This document shows, piece by piece, positions 1 to 8,935 of a stretch of DNA of 64,000 bases. The position numbers and the translations under genes were made by a program. The notes beneath the pieces are model-generated. The model searched no databases. It saw nothing but the letters and a program-made list of their open reading frames with translations, and had not been told where the DNA came from. The stretch comes from an uncultured Bacillota bacterium (GTDB lineage Bacteria; Bacillota_I; Bacilli_A; RFN20; CAG-826): NCBI GenBank assembly GCA_949298195.1, contig CASFVT010000016.1, forward strand, positions 1 through 64,000, written 5' to 3'. Each line of letters opens with the position of its first letter. Position 1 is the first letter of the stretch.

Positions 1-660
1 GAGATCGTCGTCCTCAAGGGGGCGAGGTGCCGTTACACGACTGTCCAGAACTGGTCGACCAACATCGTCAACCTCGTCACCCAACGGGCCCTTGTCGAGG
101 AAGACGGCCTGATGGAATGGGTCGACGGGAACATCGGGAGCTACCGGAACATGAAATATCCGGGTTGCATCCTCAAAGGGGACAGAGCCCGTGGGAATAC
201 CATCTCGATTGCGGTGGCCGGGGCCAACCAGTTTCAAGACAACGGGGCCCGGATGGTTCACCTCGGACGGGATACTTCCTCGACGATCATCTCGAAATCG
301 ATCGTTCGCGGCGGGGGAACGGTCAATTACCGGGGAACCGTTCGGATGCACCCCGGGGCCATCAACGCCCATAGCCACGTCGAGTGCGACACGTTGATCC
401 TTGACGCGAAAAGCCAGAGCGACACCTTTCCAAAGAACGAGATCTTGAACGGGAATAGCTATATCGAGCACGAGGCAACCGTCAGCAAGATCAACGAGGA
501 CCAGCTCTTTTATTTGATGAGCCGCGGGTTGAGCGAACAAGAGGCGACCGAGATGATCGTCATGGGTTTCATCGAGCCCTTCTCGAAGGAGCTTCCGATG
601 GAATATGCAGTCGAACTAAACCAACTCATCAAACTCGACATGGCAGGTTCAATCGGATGA
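1..660 (+). CDS. sufB: Fe-S cluster assembly protein SufB (C-terminal part)
   Basis: C-terminal 219 residues of SufB, the scaffold subunit of the cytoplasmic SufBCD machinery that builds Fe-S clusters with ATP from SufC. The gene enters open from the left edge, so it is read in frame from base 1. Visible family features are the MHPGA turn, the HSHVECDTL strand of the beta-helix core, and the closing helices [14 protein letters not shown] and [11 protein letters not shown]. Full-length members have about 465 residues, so about half lies outside. Its TGA (658-660) overlaps the mnmG start as ATGA, which suggests translational coupling. Other Fe-S proteins in the window (ferredoxin, Nfu-like, MiaB, Nth) are likely clients. 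Confidence 0.95.
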   Translation, partial: EIVVLKGARCRYTTVQNWSTNIVNLVTQRALVEEDGLMEWVDGNIGSYRNMKYPGCILKGDRARGNTISIAVAGANQFQDNGARMVHLGRDTSSTIISKSIVRGGGTVNYRGTVRMHPGAINAHSHVECDTLILDAKSQSDTFPKNEILNGNSYIEHEATVSKINEDQLFYLMSRGLSEQEATEMIVMGFIEPFSKELPMEYAVELNQLIKLDMAGSIG

Positions 661-2525
661 GCGACTTCGATGTCATCGTCGTCGGAGGGGGGCATGCCGG
701 AATCGAGGCGGCTCGGGCCGCTTCCGCCATTGGTGCCTCGACCCTTTTGATTAGCCTTAACCGTTCGATGATCGGGAATACCCCCTGCAACCCCCATATC
801 GGCGGTTCGGCCAAGGGCATCGTCGTCCGGGAAGTGGATGCCCTCGGGGGACTCATGGGCCTTGCCGCGGATATCGCCCCCCTTCAGATCAAGATGCTCA
901 ATGAGAGCAAGGGGCCGGGTGTCCGTTGTCTCCGGGCGCAGGTCGCAAAGCATGAATATCCGGCGCATATCCTTGCCCTTTTATCGAGAATCCACAATTT
1001 GACCATTCTCGAAGGGGAGGTTTGCTCCCTGCTTTTCACCGATGGCCGCCTCTCTGGCATCCGTCTTTTGAATGGACGGGAAATCACTGCGAAATCGGTT
1101 GTGCTCACGACCGGGACCTACCTCGATGCCTCGGTCATCCGGGGGCAAACAGTCAAAAAAGAAGGGCCAGATGGGGAGAAGTCCTCCCTTCCCCTCGCCG
1201 GGGATTTACGTCGTCTCGGCCTCGAGCTGGTTCGCTTCAAGACCGGGACCCCGCCGCGACTTGATTACGGGAGCATCGATTTCTCCAAGGCCCAGATCCA
1301 GCTTGGGGAGGACGGGCCCTTGGCTTTTTCCTACCTCACGACGGACTACACCCCCCTTGAACGCCAGCTTCCCTGCTACATCGTCTACACCAACGAGAAG
1401 ACCCACGAGCTCATTCGGGCCCACCTTTTCGAGTCGGCTGTCTATAACGGCATCATTTCCGGGATCGGACCTAGGTACTGCCCCTCTATCGAAAGCAAGC
1501 TCGTCCGTTTCCCCGACCACGACCGCCACCAGCTCTTCCTCGAGCCGGAGGAACGCGATTATTCCTCGGTTTACCTCCAAGGCTTTTCCACCGGTTTCGA
1601 CGAAAAGATGCAAGAGCAAATGGTCCATACCATCGTCGGACTCGAAAAGGCCAAGATCATCAAGTATGCCTATCAAATCGAGTATGACGCGATTTCCTCC
1701 TTCGAGTTCGACCATTACCTCCGGGTCAAGAAGGTGCCGGGCCTATTCGGGGCCGGGCAAATCGTCGGAACTTCCGGTTACGAGGAAGCGGCCGGTCTAG
1801 GTCTCGTGGCCGGGGCCAATGCCGCCCTGTCTGCCCTTAGCCGCCCCCTTCTAAGCCTCGGCCGGGAGGAGGCCTACATCGGGGTGATGATCGATGACCT
1901 CGTGACGAAGGGGGCCGACGAACCCTACCGCCTTCTTTCGTCACGGGCTGAACATAGACTTCTCCTCCGCCACGACAATGCCGACCTCCGTCTTACCGAG
2001 AAGGGATATCAGTTCGGCCTCGTCGACGATAACCGCTACCGTCTCTACCTCCAACGGAAATGCGAGGTGGAAAAGGCCGTTGCTTATCTTGAGGAAACCA
2101 GGTTGAAGCCCTCGGACGGCCTCAACTCCTATCTCCGGCAAAACGGATACGAGGGGATTAGCCGCCCCTACCTTGCCTCGGAACTCCTCACGCGGGGCAG
2201 GCTCTCCCTCAAGGGGCTTCTACCCTTGTTGCCAGAATCATTGCAGCTGAGCCCCAATTCGACCTTGACCGTCGAGACCGAGATCAAGTTCCGCGGCTAC
2301 ATCGAGCGAGAGGAGAAGTCGATTGCCGAGAAACGAGCCTACGAGACCGAGCCAATTCCCGAAGACATCGATTATTCATCGATTAAGGGACTTCGGAACG
2401 AGGCCCGGGAAAAACTGGGCAAATTCCGTCCCCTGACGGTCGGGGAGGCCGGACGCATCCCCGGGGTCAACCCTGCGGACACGACCCTGCTCCTGCTATA
2501 CTTGAAAAAGGCGGCCCATCAATGA
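657..2525 (+). CDS. mnmG: tRNA U34 carboxymethylaminomethyl-modifying enzyme MnmG (GidA)
   Basis: FAD-dependent partner of MnmE; together they install the (carboxymethyl)aminomethyl group at C5 of wobble U34 in certain tRNAs, using a methylene-THF-derived carbon. The 622 residues match the family length. The N-terminal Rossmann motif GGGHAG (residues 10-15), the following TPCNPHIGG segment and a late [19 protein letters not shown]-contact stretch are all visible. The start overlaps the sufB stop (ATGA) and the stop overlaps rsmG (ATGA, 2522-2525). mnmG-rsmG-parA-parB is the conserved origin-proximal order of Bacilli, where mnmE normally precedes mnmG; here sufB takes that place. Confidence 0.97.
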   Translation: MSDFDVIVVGGGHAGIEAARAASAIGASTLLISLNRSMIGNTPCNPHIGGSAKGIVVREVDALGGLMGLAADIAPLQIKMLNESKGPGVRCLRAQVAKHEYPAHILALLSRIHNLTILEGEVCSLLFTDGRLSGIRLLNGREITAKSVVLTTGTYLDASVIRGQTVKKEGPDGEKSSLPLAGDLRRLGLELVRFKTGTPPRLDYGSIDFSKAQIQLGEDGPLAFSYLTTDYTPLERQLPCYIVYTNEKTHELIRAHLFESAVYNGIISGIGPRYCPSIESKLVRFPDHDRHQLFLEPEERDYSSVYLQGFSTGFDEKMQEQMVHTIVGLEKAKIIKYAYQIEYDAISSFEFDHYLRVKKVPGLFGAGQIVGTSGYEEAAGLGLVAGANAALSALSRPLLSLGREEAYIGVMIDDLVTKGADEPYRLLSSRAEHRLLLRHDNADLRLTEKGYQFGLVDDNRYRLYLQRKCEVEKAVAYLEETRLKPSDGLNSYLRQNGYEGISRPYLASELLTRGRLSLKGLLPLLPESLQLSPNSTLTVETEIKFRGYIEREEKSIAEKRAYETEPIPEDIDYSSIKGLRNEAREKLGKFRPLTVGEAGRIPGVNPADTTLLLLYLKKAAHQ

Positions 2526-3208
2526 ATTTCGATAGTCTCATATCCTTCTTCCCCGATGTCCTCAACGAAGGAAAAGCCGCATCGTTCAGGCGTTATTTCG
2601 AATTGCTCGTCAAAGCCAATTCGATAATGAACCTGACCCGCATCAGTGACACGGATGAAGCCATCGTCAAGCATTTTTACGATAGTCTTGCCCCTGCCCA
2701 CCTCCTCATGCCCTCCCCAAGCCTCATCGACGTTGGCTCGGGGGCCGGTTTCCCAGGTCTCGTCTACGCGATTGCCTATCCTGCCATCAAGGTGAGCCTC
2801 GTCGAGAGCAGCGGCAAGAAATGCCGCTTCCTCCATGAGGTCAAGGACGAATTGGGCCTGCAAAACGTCTCGATCATCAATGCCCGGGCGGAGAAGCTAC
2901 GGGAGCGTGAGTTCTATGACGCGGCGACGGCCCGGGCCGTGAGCGAGCTCCCCGTCCTTCTCGAACTTCTCTCACCTCTTGTCAAAGTGGGAGGCAAGAT
3001 CCTGGCTTACAAAGGGCCGGATGTTTCTGGTGAACTGGAAAAGGCCGAGAGGGCCATCCGCCTCCTCGGCCTCGAGCTCGCCACGGTCGAGGAGTCGGAA
3101 CTCCCCCTCGCGATGGGAAAAAGAAGCAATGTCCTCTTGCGGAAGGCGAGGAGATGCCCGCGGAACTTCCCCCGTGACTATGCGGACATCAAAAGGAACC
3201 CCCTATGA
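2522..3208 (+). CDS. rsmG: 16S rRNA (guanine527-N7)-methyltransferase RsmG (GidB)
   Basis: SAM-dependent methyltransferase that makes m7G527 in 16S rRNA; loss of it gives low-level streptomycin resistance in other bacteria. The 228 residues fit the family. The SAM-binding motif [12 protein letters not shown] lies near residues 69-80 and is followed by the acidic strand [11 protein letters not shown]. It starts at the ATGA overlap with mnmG and ends in an ATGA overlap with parA (3205-3208), so the four genes look like one transcript. Confidence 0.95.
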   Translation: MNFDSLISFFPDVLNEGKAASFRRYFELLVKANSIMNLTRISDTDEAIVKHFYDSLAPAHLLMPSPSLIDVGSGAGFPGLVYAIAYPAIKVSLVESSGKKCRFLHEVKDELGLQNVSIINARAEKLREREFYDAATARAVSELPVLLELLSPLVKVGGKILAYKGPDVSGELEKAERAIRLLGLELATVEESELPLAMGKRSNVLLRKARRCPRNFPRDYADIKRNPL

Positions 3209-3978
3209 GAAAGATCATCGCCATAGCCAACCAGAAAGGCGGGGTCGGGAAGACGACGACGGCCATCAACCTTTCCGCCGCCCTCGCCAGCGACGGCCGG
3301 AAGGTCCTTTTGATCGACTTCGATCCGCAGGGCAATGCCGGGCGGGGACTTGGCATCGACGTCAATGCCATCCTCGCCAGCAGTCTCGATGCCCTCTTTG
3401 CCGAGAACCCCGAGGCCTTTTGCCTCGAGACGGCGGTGGAAGGCCTCCGCCTTCTCCCGAGCAACCTCCGTCTCGCTTCCCTCGATGCCAAGGTTCAGGA
3501 AAGGCAACTCCCCGATCCGTTCTTCCTCCTCAAGAAGGCCATCGACCGCCTCGATGGGGAAGCCGATTACATCGTCATCGACTGTCCCCCGAGCCTCGGC
3601 CTCCTCAACATCAATGCCCTCGTTGCGTCCACCAGCGTCCTCATCCCGGTTCAATGCGAGTATTTCGCGATGGAAGCCGTCGCAGCCATCCTCTCTTCGA
3701 TTTCCAAGGTAAAGCGTTCCTACAATCCCTCCCTCAAAATCGAGGGTTTCCTCCTCACGATGTACGATCCAAGGACGAGCTTGGCCACCGAGGTTGCCCA
3801 AGAGGTCCGGGGGCTATTCAAGGAAAACACCTTCTCGACCATCATCCCCCGGAACGCCTCGATTCCCGAAGCCTCGGCCCGGGGGCTTCCCGTCACCTCT
3901 TTCCGGCCGTCCGCCCAAGGTTCGATGGCCTACTTCGCCCTCGCCCGGGAACTCATCGACCATGAACAAAAAGGCTAA
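3205..3978 (+). CDS. parA: Chromosome partitioning ATPase ParA/Soj
   Basis: Walker-type ATPase that works with ParB in origin segregation and, in Bacillus, in control of DnaA. The deviant Walker A motif KGGVGKTT is at residues 11-18 and the Walker B strand is [14 protein letters not shown]. Its 257 residues equal the usual Soj length. The gene overlaps rsmG by 4 bases and its last 17 bases overlap parB, so the pair is coupled. I searched by eye for the 16-bp parS palindrome and found none in the window. Confidence 0.95.
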   Translation: MRKIIAIANQKGGVGKTTTAINLSAALASDGRKVLLIDFDPQGNAGRGLGIDVNAILASSLDALFAENPEAFCLETAVEGLRLLPSNLRLASLDAKVQERQLPDPFFLLKKAIDRLDGEADYIVIDCPPSLGLLNINALVASTSVLIPVQCEYFAMEAVAAILSSISKVKRSYNPSLKIEGFLLTMYDPRTSLATEVAQEVRGLFKENTFSTIIPRNASIPEASARGLPVTSFRPSAQGSMAYFALARELIDHEQKG

Positions 3979-4801
3979 GCTAAACCCCGGGCTCGAGGAA
4001 CTCGTCCGGAAATTCTCCCAAAGCGATGTCATCGCCGAGATGGAGAAGGAATACCAGTCATTGTCGCCGACCGAGCTTCCGGTCCGGGAAATCGACGATT
4101 CCCCCTTCTTGAAGCGGGTAGCCCCCAACTCAAACCTCATTGCCCAGATGGTGCCTTCGGTTCGGGAAAAAGGTCTTTTCTCGCCTCTCATCGTCCGGCG
4201 GGTTGCCTCCCATTACGAATTGATCCTCGGCCGGAAGAGGTATTTCGCGGCCAAGGCGGCTGGGCTTGAAACCGTTCCGGCGGCCATCCGTTCGGTCGAT
4301 GACGAAGAGACGCTTCTCATGCTCCTTGCCGACACCCGCGACCAGCGGGAAGGCAACGTCGTCGAGATGGCCGTCCTCTATGAAGCCCTCGCGACCCGTT
4401 ACAACTACTCGATGCGGACCTTGGCCACCCTTTCCCACGAATCCCGGAGTCAGGTCGCCAATTCGATGCGGATCCTCTCCCTGCCCGACGATGTCATCCA
4501 GATGGTCTCCCAAGGGGAGATTTCCTATGGCCACGCCCGAGCCCTTTGCCCCCTTTCCTCCAGTCTGGTCCATCGGGCCGTGCGGGACATCAAGCGGTTC
4601 GGCCTTTCAGTCCGGGAAACCGAGGAGTTGGCCGCTGGATTAAAGGGCGTCCCCCCTTGTTCGGGGGGCCTGGATGCCCTGGCCTCCTCAATCGGGGCCA
4701 AGGAGATCGTTGACCGGGGGAATAGTCTTGTGATCTCCTTCTCTAACGAAGGGGAAAAAGACCATTTCAAGGAACTTTTGCGCTCGTTTTTCGAAAAATA
4801 G
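3962..4801 (+). CDS. parB: Chromosome partitioning protein ParB/Spo0J
   Basis: DNA-binding CTPase clamp that loads at parS sites and recruits SMC. The ATG at 3962 lies inside the end of parA; an in-frame extension further upstream only reads through parA in another frame and was discarded. This gives 279 residues, normal for Spo0J. Visible parts: the nuclease-like ParB domain with [13 protein letters not shown] and the CTP-pocket stretch [13 protein letters not shown] (a variant of the classical GERRxRA box), then the helix-turn-helix region [15 protein letters not shown]. No Noc paralogue lies upstream of parA. Confidence 0.94.
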   Translation: MNKKAKLNPGLEELVRKFSQSDVIAEMEKEYQSLSPTELPVREIDDSPFLKRVAPNSNLIAQMVPSVREKGLFSPLIVRRVASHYELILGRKRYFAAKAAGLETVPAAIRSVDDEETLLMLLADTRDQREGNVVEMAVLYEALATRYNYSMRTLATLSHESRSQVANSMRILSLPDDVIQMVSQGEISYGHARALCPLSSSLVHRAVRDIKRFGLSVRETEELAAGLKGVPPCSGGLDALASSIGAKEIVDRGNSLVISFSNEGEKDHFKELLRSFFEK

Positions 4802-4838
4802 GCATTCATTGGGGCCCTTGCCCCGGAAAGGAAGACTG

Positions 4839-5090
4839 ATGCTCGAATACCGTTATGACACCCAACTCCTGATTGAGGGAAAGGGCCTCGACGAAAACGC
4901 GATCAACTCCTACATCGAATCGCATTTCAAGGGGGATTGCCTCCTTGTCGTCGGGGACGAAACCCTCATCAAGCTCCATTTCCACACCAATGAACCGTGG
5001 CTCGTCCTCGAGTACTGCGCCGGACTCGGAGAGGTCTATGACATCGTCATCGAGGACATGGACCGTCAAAGCCGCGGGCTCAAGGGCTGA
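4839..5090 (+). CDS. Stand-alone protein resembling the middle domain of fatty-acid kinase FakA (YloV/DAK family)
   Basis: 83-residue protein whose sequence resembles the region between the DhaL-like kinase domain and the DegV-like domain of FakA. Recognisable parts are GDCLLVVGDETLIKLHFHTN (FakA reads GDSLVVVGDDxLxKVHVHTN) and VLEYCAGLGEV. The HxHT pair that holds zinc in FakA is kept, but the N-terminal YCTE segment is YDTQ here, so the likely zinc cysteine is replaced by Asp. The ATG at 4839 was chosen for the purine-rich ribosome site at 4824-4835; an upstream in-frame ATG at 4809 lacks one. It follows parB by 37 bases. Role unknown; it may regulate or complement a kinase encoded elsewhere. 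Confidence 0.72.
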   Translation: MLEYRYDTQLLIEGKGLDENAINSYIESHFKGDCLLVVGDETLIKLHFHTNEPWLVLEYCAGLGEVYDIVIEDMDRQSRGLKG

Positions 5091-5097
5091 TTAGGCA

Positions 5098-5125
5098 TTT
5101 ACAGATACCGCACCGCGATTAAAAT
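5098..5125 (+). promoter_or_regulatory. Predicted promoter of the FMN riboswitch-ribU unit
   Basis: TTTACA (5098-5103), a 16-base spacer and TAAAAT (5120-5125). Transcription would start near 5132, just at the first helix of the riboswitch. Confidence 0.65.
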
Positions 5126-5128
5126 GTA

Positions 5129-5241
5129 GGGGCTTCAGGGCGACGAGAATTACGTCGACTGGCGGTATAGCCCGCGAGCTCCAACGAGCACGAGCCGGTG
5201 AGATTCCGGCGCCAACGGTAAAGTCCGGATGATAGAAGCCG
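5129..5241 (+). ncRNA. FMN riboswitch (RFN element)
   Basis: The conserved core of the flavin mononucleotide aptamer is present in order: CTTCAGGGC, the GGCGGTATAGCCCGCGAGC junction, GAGCCGGTGAGATTCCGGC, and CCAACGGTAAAGTCCGGAT followed by GATAGAAGCC, which closes helix P1 with GGGGCTTC. When FMN is plentiful it should fold and shut off the downstream riboflavin transporter gene. Confidence 0.96.
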
Positions 5242-5256
5242 CTACCGACTTCCCGT

Positions 5257-5287
5257 CCCCTCGAGCGTGTCCACGGAGGGGCTTTTT
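5257..5287 (+). terminator. Riboswitch expression platform: hairpin with U-tract covering the ribU ribosome site
   Basis: CCCCT (5257-5261) can pair with AGGGG (5277-5281), followed by five T residues (5283-5287) directly before the ATG at 5289. The right arm is also the ribosome binding site GGAGGGG (5275-5281). The same hairpin could therefore end transcription or hide the Shine-Dalgarno sequence. Confidence 0.65.
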
Positions 5288-5288
5288 C

Positions 5289-5984
5289 ATGGATTACCGT
5301 TCAATTGTCTTCATAGTTCTTCTCTTCGTCTTCCTCGTCCTCTTGGTCCGCTTTTACGCCAAGGGGCATAGTCCCAAGAGCTTCGACTGGCCGCGTTTCA
5401 TCGCCCGGATCGGCATCTTCTCGGCCATCGCTGCTGTCCTCTACGTCGTGCCGATTTTCCAAATCAACCTGCCTTTCTTCCCAGCCTTCCTCGCCCTTCA
5501 TTTCGACGAGATACCTATCTTCGTGGCCGGTTTCGCCTATGGGCCGGTCTCGGCCTTCGCGATCATCGTGGTGAAGACGATTATCAAACTACCCTTCACT
5601 TCGACCCTCTGCGTGGGGGAGTTGAGCGATCTCGTCTTCTCGGCCGCCTTCGTCATCCCGGCCGCCCTCATCTACAAGAGAATCAGGAATCTCAAGGGCG
5701 TGGCCATCGGCTTTGGGGTCGCCACTCTCATCCAGGTTGCCGTGGCCATGCTCATGAACGTTTACGCGATGCTCCCCTTCTACATGTTCGTCATGGGCTT
5801 TACCGAGGAGTCGCTTCTGGCGATGTGCCAAGCGGCCAACCCGAACATCACGAGTCTCGGATGGCCCTATGCCTTCTATGCCGTTCTTCCCCTCAACTTG
5901 ATGAAGGACGCCATCGTGATCGTCGTCACCTTCCTTGTCTATAGGAGCTTGCATCTCTTCCTCCGTTATCAGAGGAAAGCATGA
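5289..5984 (+). CDS. ribU: Riboflavin ECF transporter substrate-binding subunit RibU
   Basis: Integral membrane S-component that binds riboflavin and docks onto a shared energy-coupling module (EcfA, EcfA', EcfT) encoded elsewhere. The 231 residues hold five to six hydrophobic segments. The central stretch with KTIIKLPFTSTLCVGELSD and AAFVIPAALIYK is the RibU signature. The ATG at 5289 is fixed by the GGAGGGG ribosome site at 5275-5281; an upstream in-frame ATG lies inside the riboswitch. Control by the FMN aptamer supports the substrate assignment. No rib biosynthesis genes are adjacent, so uptake may be the main vitamin source. Confidence 0.95.
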   Translation: MDYRSIVFIVLLFVFLVLLVRFYAKGHSPKSFDWPRFIARIGIFSAIAAVLYVVPIFQINLPFFPAFLALHFDEIPIFVAGFAYGPVSAFAIIVVKTIIKLPFTSTLCVGELSDLVFSAAFVIPAALIYKRIRNLKGVAIGFGVATLIQVAVAMLMNVYAMLPFYMFVMGFTEESLLAMCQAANPNITSLGWPYAFYAVLPLNLMKDAIVIVVTFLVYRSLHLFLRYQRKA

Positions 5985-5989
5985 AAAAA

Positions 5990-6010
5990 GACCGGCAGCA
6001 GCCGGCCTTT
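5990..6010. terminator. Bidirectional terminator between ribU and the ferredoxin gene
   Basis: CCGGC (5992-5996), loop AGCA and GCCGG (6001-6005) followed by TTTT. On the other strand the run of A before the stem becomes a U-tract, so it can serve both convergent genes. Confidence 0.7.
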
Positions 6011-6022
6011 TCATTCGGAAGC

Positions 6023-6208
6023 TTATTCTTCCTCGATCGCACCGACGGGGCAGGAAGCGACGATCTCGTCGATCCGGCTCTCGTCTTCGACGTCGCCGAT
6101 GACTTCGCTTTTGCCGTCGGCCCCGAAGGCGAAGACGGTCGGGTCGAGGTTCACGCAGAGCCCGCAGCCGATGCAGGCCTCGGCGTTGATTTTGACTTTC
6201 TTGGCCAT
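6023..6208 (-). CDS. Small ferredoxin with one [4Fe-4S] cluster
   Basis: 61-residue electron carrier. The motif CIGCGLC (Cys12, Cys15, Cys18) plus Cys53 in SCPVGA gives the four ligands of a single [4Fe-4S] cluster. The second CxxCxxC of bacterial 2[4Fe-4S] ferredoxins is absent and the protein is acidic, as in Bacillus-type Fer. The ribosome site AGGAGG (complement of 6216-6221) sits 7 bases before the ATG at 6208. Redox partners are not visible nearby. Confidence 0.93.
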   Translation of the reverse strand: MAKKVKINAEACIGCGLCVNLDPTVFAFGADGKSEVIGDVEDESRIDEIVASCPVGAIEEE

Positions 6209-6233
6209 GGAAGTTCCTCCTAGTTCGGCACGA

Positions 6234-6262
6234 AATATAGCATTGATCGGTAGTCACTTCAA
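6234..6262 (-). promoter_or_regulatory. Predicted promoter of the ferredoxin gene
   Basis: On the minus strand TTGAAG (complement of 6257-6262), 17 bases, then TATATT (complement of 6234-6239). The -35 hexamer is identical to that of the gpsB promoter. Confidence 0.72.
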
Positions 6263-6333
6263 CTTGCCAAGGACCGGTAAAAACGAGGTAGCCATGGCTA
6301 ATCGGAAAATCGTCGCTTTCCCTCCTTTTTCCC

Positions 6334-6660
6334 GTGAAGGGAGAAAGGAAGGCAAGTAAAATAGACCGCGTGGGAAACAAGACGAGGATCCAGAGATGGA
6401 AACGCTACCGGGAGAAGATCAAGGCACTCCCCGATGCCTCCTTCGACACGAAGAAGGGGAACGCTATCTCCTTTTCCAAGGTCGATCGGGCCCGCCTCGA
6501 GGGTTCTGTCCAGCCTTCTTATGCCCCGCGCCTCGAGACGACGGCCTACAAATCATATTTGGCTCGTAAAAGGCGCAACCTCCTTCTCAAAAGCCTGGCC
6601 CTTATCCTCACCGTTGTCCTCTTCGTCCTTCTTTATGTTTTCTGGGTCGAGGCCCGCTAA
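6334..6660 (+). CDS. Small basic protein with one C-terminal membrane segment, unknown function
   Basis: I do not recognise this protein. From the GTG at 6334 it has 108 residues; a second in-frame GTG at 6370 lies behind purine-rich sequence at 6340-6352 and may be the true start. The first about 80 residues are rich in Lys and Arg and end in ARKRRN. They are followed by one strongly hydrophobic stretch near residues 85-104 and a short charged end. This fits a tail-anchored membrane protein with a basic cytoplasmic domain. It precedes cmk by 15 bases and is probably co-transcribed with it. Confidence 0.6.
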   Translation: MKGERKASKIDRVGNKTRIQRWKRYREKIKALPDASFDTKKGNAISFSKVDRARLEGSVQPSYAPRLETTAYKSYLARKRRNLLLKSLALILTVVLFVLLYVFWVEAR

Positions 6661-6675
6661 GCGAAAGGAATCCGC

Positions 6676-7359
6676 ATGAACACTTCACCGATTGCCATTG
6701 CCATCGACGGGCCGGCCGCGGCCGGGAAAAGCACCATCGCCCGCCGGGTGGCCGAGTGCCTTGGATTCACCTACGTCGATACCGGGGCCATGTACCGGGC
6801 CTTTACCCATGCGGTCATCAAGAAGGGGCTCGATCCCAAAAACGAGGCCCAGGCCATCACCCTCATCCCGGAGATCGAGATCGACCTCCTCGAGGACGGC
6901 CGGGTCATCTGCAACGACGAGGATGTTACCAAGACGATCAGGGAACCCCTCATCTCCGGGAACGTGAGTTACATCGCCGCCATGAAGCCGATTCGGCTCG
7001 CCCTCGTGGAGATGCAGCGCGCGATTGCCGCGCGCCACTCGGTCGTCATGGATGGTCGTGACATCGGTACCTACGTCCTCCCCGATGCCGCGGTGAAGAT
7101 CTTTCAGACGGCCTCGGTCGAGACGAGGGCCATCCGCCGTTATGAGGAAAACCTCGCCAAGGGCATCCCGACTTCCCTCGAGGATGTCAAACGGGATCTC
7201 CGCGACCGCGATTACATCGATAGCCATCGCGAATTCGCACCCCTCCGCCCGGCCCCGGATTCGATCTTGATCGACACTTCCTTCATGAGCATCGACGAAG
7301 CGGTGGAAGCCGTTCTTCGGGCCGTGAAGCGGAAGATGGGAGACGGAATCACATGCTAG
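6676..7359 (+). CDS. cmk: Cytidylate kinase
   Basis: Phosphorylates CMP and dCMP with ATP in pyrimidine salvage and nucleotide supply. Bacterial-type CMP kinase of 227 residues with the P-loop GPAAAGKS (12-19), the following YVDTGAMYRA segment and the MDGRDIGTYVLPDA stretch that contacts CMP. The end overlaps der by 7 bases. Linkage of cmk and der is common in Bacilli and Mollicutes. Confidence 0.96.
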   Translation: MNTSPIAIAIDGPAAAGKSTIARRVAECLGFTYVDTGAMYRAFTHAVIKKGLDPKNEAQAITLIPEIEIDLLEDGRVICNDEDVTKTIREPLISGNVSYIAAMKPIRLALVEMQRAIAARHSVVMDGRDIGTYVLPDAAVKIFQTASVETRAIRRYEENLAKGIPTSLEDVKRDLRDRDYIDSHREFAPLRPAPDSILIDTSFMSIDEAVEAVLRAVKRKMGDGITC

Positions 7360-8657
7360 GGACCGTCGCCCTCGTCGGGCGGCCTTCCTCCGGGAAGAGC
7401 ACCATCTTCAACCGGATCATCGGGGAACGCCGCTCCATCGTCGAGGAAACCCCCGGGGTGACCAGGGACCGCCTCTACGCCCATGCCGAATGGCTGACCA
7501 AGAAGTTCACCATCATCGATACCGGGGGAATCCAGCTCAAGGACGCTCCTTTCCAAGCCGAGATTCGGGCCCAGTGCGAGATTGCCATCGAGGAGAGCGA
7601 CCTGGTCGTCTTCGTCACCGACGCCCATTCCCTCCTCACCGACGACGACCGCCTCATCGCCAAGCTCCTCCACCAGAAAAAGAAAAAGACAATCCTGGTG
7701 GCCAACAAGCTCGACAACATCGAATCCATTGGGGACGTATCCGAGTATTACCGCCTTGGCTTCGGGGAACCGATGGCCGTCTCCGGTGCCCATGGCATCG
7801 GCATCGGCGACCTTTTGGATCGGATCGTGAGGGAGCTCCCTGAGAAAGAGGAAATCGATTACCACGGGGCCATCGCCTTCTCCCTCATCGGGCGGCCGAA
7901 CGTCGGCAAGAGTTCCCTCGTCAACCGCCTCATCGGAAAGGAACGCTCCATCGTGGCTGCCATCGAGGGAACGACCCGCGACTCGACCGATACCCCCTTC
8001 TCACGTGACGGAGTCAATTACGTGGCCATCGACACGGCCGGTCTCCTCAAGCGCGGGAGAATCTACGAGTCGATTGACAAATACGCTGCCTTGAGGGCAT
8101 TGAGCGCCATCGACCGTTCGGAAGTGAGTTTCATCATCATCGATGCCCACGAGGGAATCCGTGAGCAGGACAAGCATGTGGCCGGCTATGCCTACGAGGC
8201 CGACAAGGCGATGGGCATCATCGTCAACAAGTGGGACCTTGCCAAGGCGGAGGGGAAAAACAAGGAGGACTTCACCCGGGAAATCCGTTCGGCCTTCAAG
8301 TTCCTCGACTTCGCCCCGATACTGTTCGTCTCGGCCCTGACCGGGGAAGGGACGGGGAAGATCCTCGAGGCTTGCCAGAACGCCCACGAGGCCCATAACC
8401 GCCGGGTACCGACGAGCATCCTCAACGACATCGTCCGCGATGCCCAGCAGATCAACCCGACCCCCGATTTCCACCACGGCCGCCTCAAAATCTACTATGC
8501 GAGCCAAGCCCGGGTCGCCCCTCCGACGTTCATCATGTTCTCGAATAACCCCCAGCACGCCCATTTCTCCTATACCCGCTACCTGGAGAACCGTCTCCGG
8601 GAGGCCTTCGATTTCGCGGGTTCGCCCATCAAGATCGTCTACCGGGAACGGAAATAG
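7353..8657 (+). CDS. der: Ribosome-assembly GTPase Der (EngA)
   Basis: Essential GTPase of 50S subunit maturation with two tandem G domains. The first P-loop is GRPSSGKS (residues 9-16) and the second GRPNVGKSS (about 180-188). The matching NKxD motifs are NKLD and NKWD, and a KH-like C-terminal domain follows. The 434 residues are standard. The ATG lies in the last codons of cmk, so translation is coupled. The first P-loop has Ser-Ser where most homologues have Asn-Val, a minor departure. Confidence 0.96.
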   Translation: MLGTVALVGRPSSGKSTIFNRIIGERRSIVEETPGVTRDRLYAHAEWLTKKFTIIDTGGIQLKDAPFQAEIRAQCEIAIEESDLVVFVTDAHSLLTDDDRLIAKLLHQKKKKTILVANKLDNIESIGDVSEYYRLGFGEPMAVSGAHGIGIGDLLDRIVRELPEKEEIDYHGAIAFSLIGRPNVGKSSLVNRLIGKERSIVAAIEGTTRDSTDTPFSRDGVNYVAIDTAGLLKRGRIYESIDKYAALRALSAIDRSEVSFIIIDAHEGIREQDKHVAGYAYEADKAMGIIVNKWDLAKAEGKNKEDFTREIRSAFKFLDFAPILFVSALTGEGTGKILEACQNAHEAHNRRVPTSILNDIVRDAQQINPTPDFHHGRLKIYYASQARVAPPTFIMFSNNPQHAHFSYTRYLENRLREAFDFAGSPIKIVYRERK

Positions 8658-8705
8658 GAATTTCCCTCGGTTTCTTCGAAGTTTCACCAATGCCTCTGCA
8701 AATAA

Positions 8706-8719
8706 TGAAAGCGTTTTCA
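8706..8719. promoter_or_regulatory. cre-type (CcpA/LacI-family) operator in the der-hup gap
   Basis: TGAAAGCGTTTTCA matches the catabolite responsive element consensus TGWAANCGNTNWCA at every position and is near-palindromic. It lies 49 bases after der and 159 bases before the hup -35 box. The rest of this 278-base gap (8658-8935) is AT-richer and holds an inverted repeat CATCA...TGATG (8812-8829), but no gene I can support. Confidence 0.6.
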
Positions 8720-8877
8720 TTGACGGAGATCTTTATCGGAAAAAGCGGCCGAATATGGGCACTTTCCATGACAAAAGAGGCTGTCCCGACCATGTAAGGA
8801 ATGAAAAAATCCATCAATTTTTAATGATGTGAACGCCATTCTTTAGATGACATCGGAATTTTTAGTGATTTTACTGC

Positions 8878-8906
8878 TTGCAATGGAATTGGAGCCTTGC
8901 TAACTT
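8878..8906 (+). promoter_or_regulatory. Predicted promoter of hup
   Basis: TTGCAA (8878-8883), 17-base spacer, TAACTT (8901-8906). It predicts a leader of about 23 bases containing the ribosome site AAAGGAG before the ATG at 8936. Confidence 0.65.
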
Positions 8907-8935
8907 TAAGGCACAGTTTTGAAAGGAGACATTTC

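Noticed and set aside
657-5090. parS sites or an origin near parAB
   Set aside because: No 16-bp parS palindrome and no cluster of DnaA boxes was found by eye; CACGTG cores at 8004 and 57403 lack the flanking bases.
5589-6380. 263-codon minus-strand frame across ribU, ferredoxin and cmk leader
   Set aside because: It overlaps two well-supported genes and the terminator and has no ribosome site or recognisable sequence.
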